A stretch of 9,443 nt of DNA. Origin: JANXQG01 sp037147235 (lineage in GTDB: Bacteria > Planctomycetota > Planctomycetia > Pirellulales > Thermoguttaceae). Shown piece by piece: positions 8,201-9,443 of this stretch. The notes below the pieces were generated by a model. The model was not told the DNA's origin. It saw nothing but the letters and a program-made list of their open reading frames with translations, and did no database searches. Position numbers and translations under genes: made by a program. Location of the stretch: contig JBAWVO010000250.1 in the NCBI GenBank assembly GCA_037147235.1, forward strand, positions 1 through 9,443, in the 5' to 3' direction. Within the stretch, counting starts at the first letter, position 1, and each line of letters opens with the position of its first letter.

Positions 8201-8605
8201 CATCTCGCTGAGGCTGACGGCGAAGACGTTGTTGAACGTCGCCTCGTCGATGTTGGCCAGGAGCGTCTTCACGACCTGGTCGCTGTGGCGAACGCCGTCG
8301 GCGGCGGTAATCTGCGTTTCGTCCAGCCGCGGGTTGCCATCGGGCGAAGCGTAACGGGCAATCTGGAACTGCCCGCCGGCACCGCTCACTTCCATCCATC
8401 CACCCGGCCGGCCCCCGTGGAGCGGTGGCAGATAGCGACGGCGATCGAGCGAAAAGCCGTAGAGCGACGAACGAATGAAATGCAAGAGCGTCGACTTGCC
8501 CGCTTCGTTCGGGCCGTAGACGACATTCAGACCCTCGCTCATCCGCTGGAACTTCAGTCCGCTCCAGACGCCGTAGCCTTCAATTTCCAGGGCAAGAAGT
8601 TTCAT
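5282..8605 (-). CDS. YhaN/SMC-like AAA ATPase with two central membrane segments
   Basis: The 1107-residue protein has a split ABC/SMC-type ATPase. The N-terminal half-site MKLLALEIEGYGVW leads into Walker A GPNEAGKST at 31-39, followed by the YhaN-like LLHFIRSSLYGF. The C-terminal half-site has the signature LSRGAREQLFLSLRLSLA near 939-956, Walker B LPLILDDVLVNFD near 966-978, and an H-loop VFTCHEH near 1001-1007. The long stretches between are charged, Gln/Arg/Glu-rich coiled coils. At about 478-530, two hydrophobic helices (IALAVIFVVGVLILSLGLLV and SLAGIGLAIAVGAVLARL) replace the hinge or zinc hook; no CxxC is present. The last 90 residues are a Pro-, Lys- and Glu-rich, probably disordered tail ending EVWEEE. 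Relatives work in DNA repair with an SbcD-like metallophosphoesterase, which is absent nearby. The ATG at 8605 is chosen from homology at residue 1; a TTG at 8626 is the alternative, and neither has a strong Shine-Dalgarno. Confidence 0.9.
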   Translation of the reverse strand: MKLLALEIEGYGVWSGLKFQRMSEGLNVVYGPNEAGKSTLLHFIRSSLYGFSLDRRRYLPPLHGGRPGGWMEVSGAGGQFQIARYASPDGNPRLDETQITAADGVRHSDQVVKTLLANIDEATFNNVFAVSLSEMQELATLSDTQAADLLYSIIAGLDRVSLVEVTRELETTRNRILDQHGGSSQMTQLINQREQIRRQIEDQQSHTHAYVRLASDRSTLEHELLRLEEEKEELQQQLDLRDLASAIRDRWHRQRALGEELSSLAPRTGVPADSVERLEAIKRWAAKHQASMERLHRHRQSLRHEAEELNINDALGRHGARITATLEQEPWLRALESQIEELEKQRSDLHATMFAEYEKMGLGKPAKPDRLPNFSPQTLTRLRNPGRLMRECLQKSKAFQREAEDAQQTAASVHEQVTAALSERQATDLTLATEQAGNLVNQLRRRTQLDERLEQMTRNEKELQEQAQSLLEKQVPAINSVIALAVIFVVGVLILSLGLLVFPSWTGTGFWSLAGIGLAIAVGAVLARLAMQRSNDQQLEEGQNQLRLLQMQIKQTKDERDVLDDQLPRGGGPMASRLAAAERELAALEDLAPLDSRHAAARQDATATARRAAQAEEDLRAARRVWRDGLEKAGLPHNFSPRNVRMVARLAIRIRDLQSRLSRFDEELAQRRRERDMLYSRVAQLVADCGVEVQSQHPMEKVLELSEILTRQEARIARREVIRHRLRKLRQSRAKGEAAIARLHQHRKQLLRQCGAESEEHLHRLVAEATRVKNLRHEHEHIQSDLASTIGTRASQAALRQHLEGPAAAHLETGSDDLRTRLAGIEKEIHQRIEKRGRLTAEMKGLADDRQLAARQLDMAALQQRIDDAINRWQVLAVTGQVLESIRASYETDRQPETLQEASGYFSQMTQGRYRRVWTPVGERILRVEDAEGHWLPVEVLSRGAREQLFLSLRLSLAAYFARHGAPLPLILDDVLVNFDLERAKAAAQVLRDFAAEGHQMLVFTCHEHIAKLFRSLKAPVNELPSNSERNPAPLIFDESPKEKPKKPVRPAPAPRKPAAKSRFVEVEEPAVEVAEIAVAMEEPSWEPQEPQFEESLDPLGEVWEEE

Positions 8606-8659
8606 GGGGATGGTGTTACGCAACAATGGGTTTCCACACGAGCCAGCAGACTCGGATAT

Positions 8660-8688
8660 ATTTTACCTAATCCTCCCCTTTGTTAGAA
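8660..8688 (-). promoter_or_regulatory. Weak candidate promoter for the ATPase gene
   Basis: On the minus strand, TTCTAA (8688-8683) and TAAAAT (8665-8660) are separated by 17 bases. The -10 box matches five of six positions, the -35 only three. The site lies 55 bases upstream of the ATG at 8605. It is a tentative call. Confidence 0.25.
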
Positions 8689-8810
8689 CAGGGATAATTG
8701 GGGATATAGACGAAAAATGAAAGATAAGGAGAATTGCGGAACGCCTATGCCCCCCCAATGCTTGGATTCGCAACAATCACTGCGAGGGTATAAGTGGATG
8801 AAAAGCAGGA

Positions 8811-8833
8811 GGTGGTCACAAATCGTGACCACC
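8811..8833. promoter_or_regulatory. Perfect 9-bp palindrome with 5-nt spacer (operator or hairpin)
   Basis: GGTGGTCAC at 8811-8819 and GTGACCACC at 8825-8833 are exact inverted repeats around AAATC. One further A-T pair extends the stem outward. It lies about 80 bases upstream of the -35 box of the plus-strand promoter and about 205 bases upstream of the ATPase start. No U-tract follows on either strand, so it is unlikely to be an intrinsic terminator. A dimeric regulator site is a reasonable inference; the regulator is unknown. Confidence 0.5.
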
Positions 8834-8912
8834 TTGCAGTGTTGAAATTTTTCTATCGAAACAGCATATAAGAAATACCTCGCGTTGGTGGGGCACCATG
8901 TCGGAAACGGAC

Positions 8913-8942
8913 TTGACGGCGGGCGAATTCACGTCGTATAAT
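8913..8942 (+). promoter_or_regulatory. Near-consensus sigma-70 promoter of the AbiEi-like gene
   Basis: TTGACG at 8913-8918 (five of six) and TATAAT at 8937-8942 (six of six) are spaced by 18 bases. Transcription would begin near 8948-8950, about 50 bases before the ATG at 8999. This is the strongest promoter-like sequence in the window. Confidence 0.75.
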
Positions 8943-8943
8943 A

Positions 8944-8982
8944 GTCTGCGTAAAGGGACACATCCTATCCCTTTATGCAGAC
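8944..8982 (+). promoter_or_regulatory. 15-bp inverted repeat over the transcription start
   Basis: GTCTGCGTAAAGGGA (8944-8958) and TCCCTTTATGCAGAC (8968-8982) pair along 15 positions with one G-T, around a 9-nt spacer. It begins one base after the -10 box and covers the expected start of transcription. AbiEi antitoxins are known to repress their own promoter through inverted repeats, so an autoregulatory operator is a fitting inference. As RNA it could instead form a hairpin at the 5' end, just upstream of the ribosome binding site (TGGAGA at 8987-8992). Confidence 0.65.
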
Positions 8983-8998
8983 GTACTGGAGACGTGCA

Positions 8999-9331
8999 AT
9001 GACAGCTACCACCGTTGAAAAATGGGTCGATAACCGTCAGGCAAACGGAAGTTACACCTTTCTTCGCACCGATGCCATTACCGGTAGCGGCCTATCTCCG
9101 GAAGCCGTGAAGAAAGCACTTCAGCGCCTCGCACGGCGCGGCCGGGTGCTCAAGGCCAAGGACTACTTCTATGTCATTGTGCCTCTGGAATACCAGAGTG
9201 CTGGCGGTCCGCCGGCGGCTTGGTTCATCCACGACCTCATGGCTGCGATGCACCTACCTATCCCTGTCGCATTAGCTATACTCCTCGCGGTTGAGACTGA
9301 CACTAACCCGAAGCGCGAGAGAGGTTGCTAA
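8999..9331 (+). pseudogene. AbiEi-family type IV antitoxin, C-terminally truncated
   Basis: The frame encodes 110 residues from the ATG at 8999, preceded by TGGAGA six bases upstream; the in-frame ATG at 8975 lies inside the inverted repeat and is less likely. Residues about 1-58 look like the winged helix-turn-helix of AbiEi antitoxins (LSPEAVKKALQRLARRGRVL). They are followed by the family hallmark YFYVIVPLEYQSAGGPPAAWFIHDLM at 60-85. In the family this continues as a P-Y-Y-V-x-L-L-S-A-A segment and a further 100 or more residues. Here similarity fades after LPIPVAL, and the frame ends in DTNPKRERGC, encoded by a palindromic repeat. AbiEi normally represses its own operon and counters the nucleotidyltransferase toxin AbiEii. 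No toxin gene is visible in the remaining 110 bases. The DNA-binding half could still be made and be active, so calling it a pseudogene is a judgement. Confidence 0.7.
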
Positions 9332-9397
9332 GTCGTTGCCTCGCTTGCGCTTCGGGCTGGTATGGATTGGGACAATCTCAACCGCGGACAGTATAGC
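9275..9397. repeat. Composite long inverted repeat ending the antitoxin frame
   Basis: Outer arms at 9275-9301 and 9371-9397 match as inverted repeats at 22 of 27 positions (shared cores TCTCAACCGCG and AGTATAGC). Inner arms at 9302-9324 and 9339-9361 match at 19 of 23 (shared core CCCGAAGCGC). The loop is 14 nt (9325-9338), with a 9-nt bulge at 9362-9370. The inner part belongs to the CCCGAAGCGCGAG repeat type that I recall as widespread in planctomycetes and that, when translated, gives NPKRERG. The stop codon of the antitoxin frame (TAA, 9329-9331) lies in the loop. Confidence 0.8.
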
Positions 9398-9443
9398 ATC
9401 GCAAGTCTCGGACGAAAGAGATTTTAATCACCCGGGTTGCCCG

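Larger units (their letters stand above)
8606..8912. other. Divergent intergenic region
   Basis: About 300 bases lie between the ATPase start and the promoter of the antitoxin-like gene. Apart from the tentative minus-strand promoter and the palindrome at 8811-8833, I see no gene. Short open frames here lack a well-spaced ribosome binding site and cross the palindrome. The region is more AT-rich than the genes on its left. Confidence 0.5.

Noticed and set aside
8717..8845. 42-codon frame starting MKDKENCG in the divergent region
   Set aside because: There is no well-spaced ribosome binding site, it crosses the 8811-8833 palindrome, and it has no recognisable features.
8898..9002. 34-codon frame whose TGA overlaps the ATG of the AbiEi-like gene
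   Set aside because: The overlap looks like coupling, but the frame runs through the near-consensus promoter and the 15-bp inverted repeat, so it would lie mostly upstream of the transcription start.
9275..9397. Composite inverted repeat considered as an intrinsic terminator
   Set aside because: The arms are long and imperfect, and no U-tract follows on either strand; a repeat element fits better.

Overview
The window most likely comes from a planctomycete of the Pirellulales type. The evidence is a PEP-CTERM secreted protease, a secreted protein with a C-terminal 'PPNE...RPGSCAP' domain that I recall from Pirellula-like genomes, an SMC-like AAA ATPase, TTG starts, and several families of short palindromic repeats, including the GCGGGCGTCTCGCC and CCCGAAGCGCGAG types common in that phylum. 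This assignment is inference from style and motifs, not from a marker gene.

Layout, left to right. Bases 1-437 hold no credible gene; a palindromic repeat lies at 22-83. A secreted protein of unknown function (438-1289, +, TTG start) ends directly against a three-copy 22-nt repeat (1290-1376). Then comes guaB (1483-2967, +), a complete IMP dehydrogenase with CBS domains. Its last 68 bases overlap the next gene (2900-4147, +), a secreted or membrane-anchored proline-rich protein. A copy of the same palindrome seen at 22-83 appears to be translated in frame within that gene. This gene converges on, and overlaps by 62 bp, a minus-strand trypsin-like serine protease with a PEP-CTERM sorting signal (4086-5111, -). 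Upstream of the protease on the same strand is a 1107-residue YhaN/SMC-like ATPase (5282-8605, -) whose coiled coils are broken by two membrane segments.

The right end (8606-9443) is accessory in character. It has a 9-bp perfect palindrome, a near-consensus sigma-70 promoter (TTGACG, 18 nt, TATAAT), a 15-bp inverted repeat over the expected transcription start, and a 110-residue protein matching the N-terminal half of AbiEi-family type IV antitoxins. The antitoxin reading frame ends inside a long composite inverted repeat, so it looks truncated. No AbiEii toxin is visible before the window ends.

The main themes are: (i) palindromic repeats that have entered or ended coding sequences at three places; (ii) an antitoxin-like gene with an intact promoter/operator-like region but a cut-off C-terminus; and (iii) a membrane-spanning SMC-like ATPase with no nuclease partner beside it. 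I see no CRISPR array, transposase, rRNA or tRNA.
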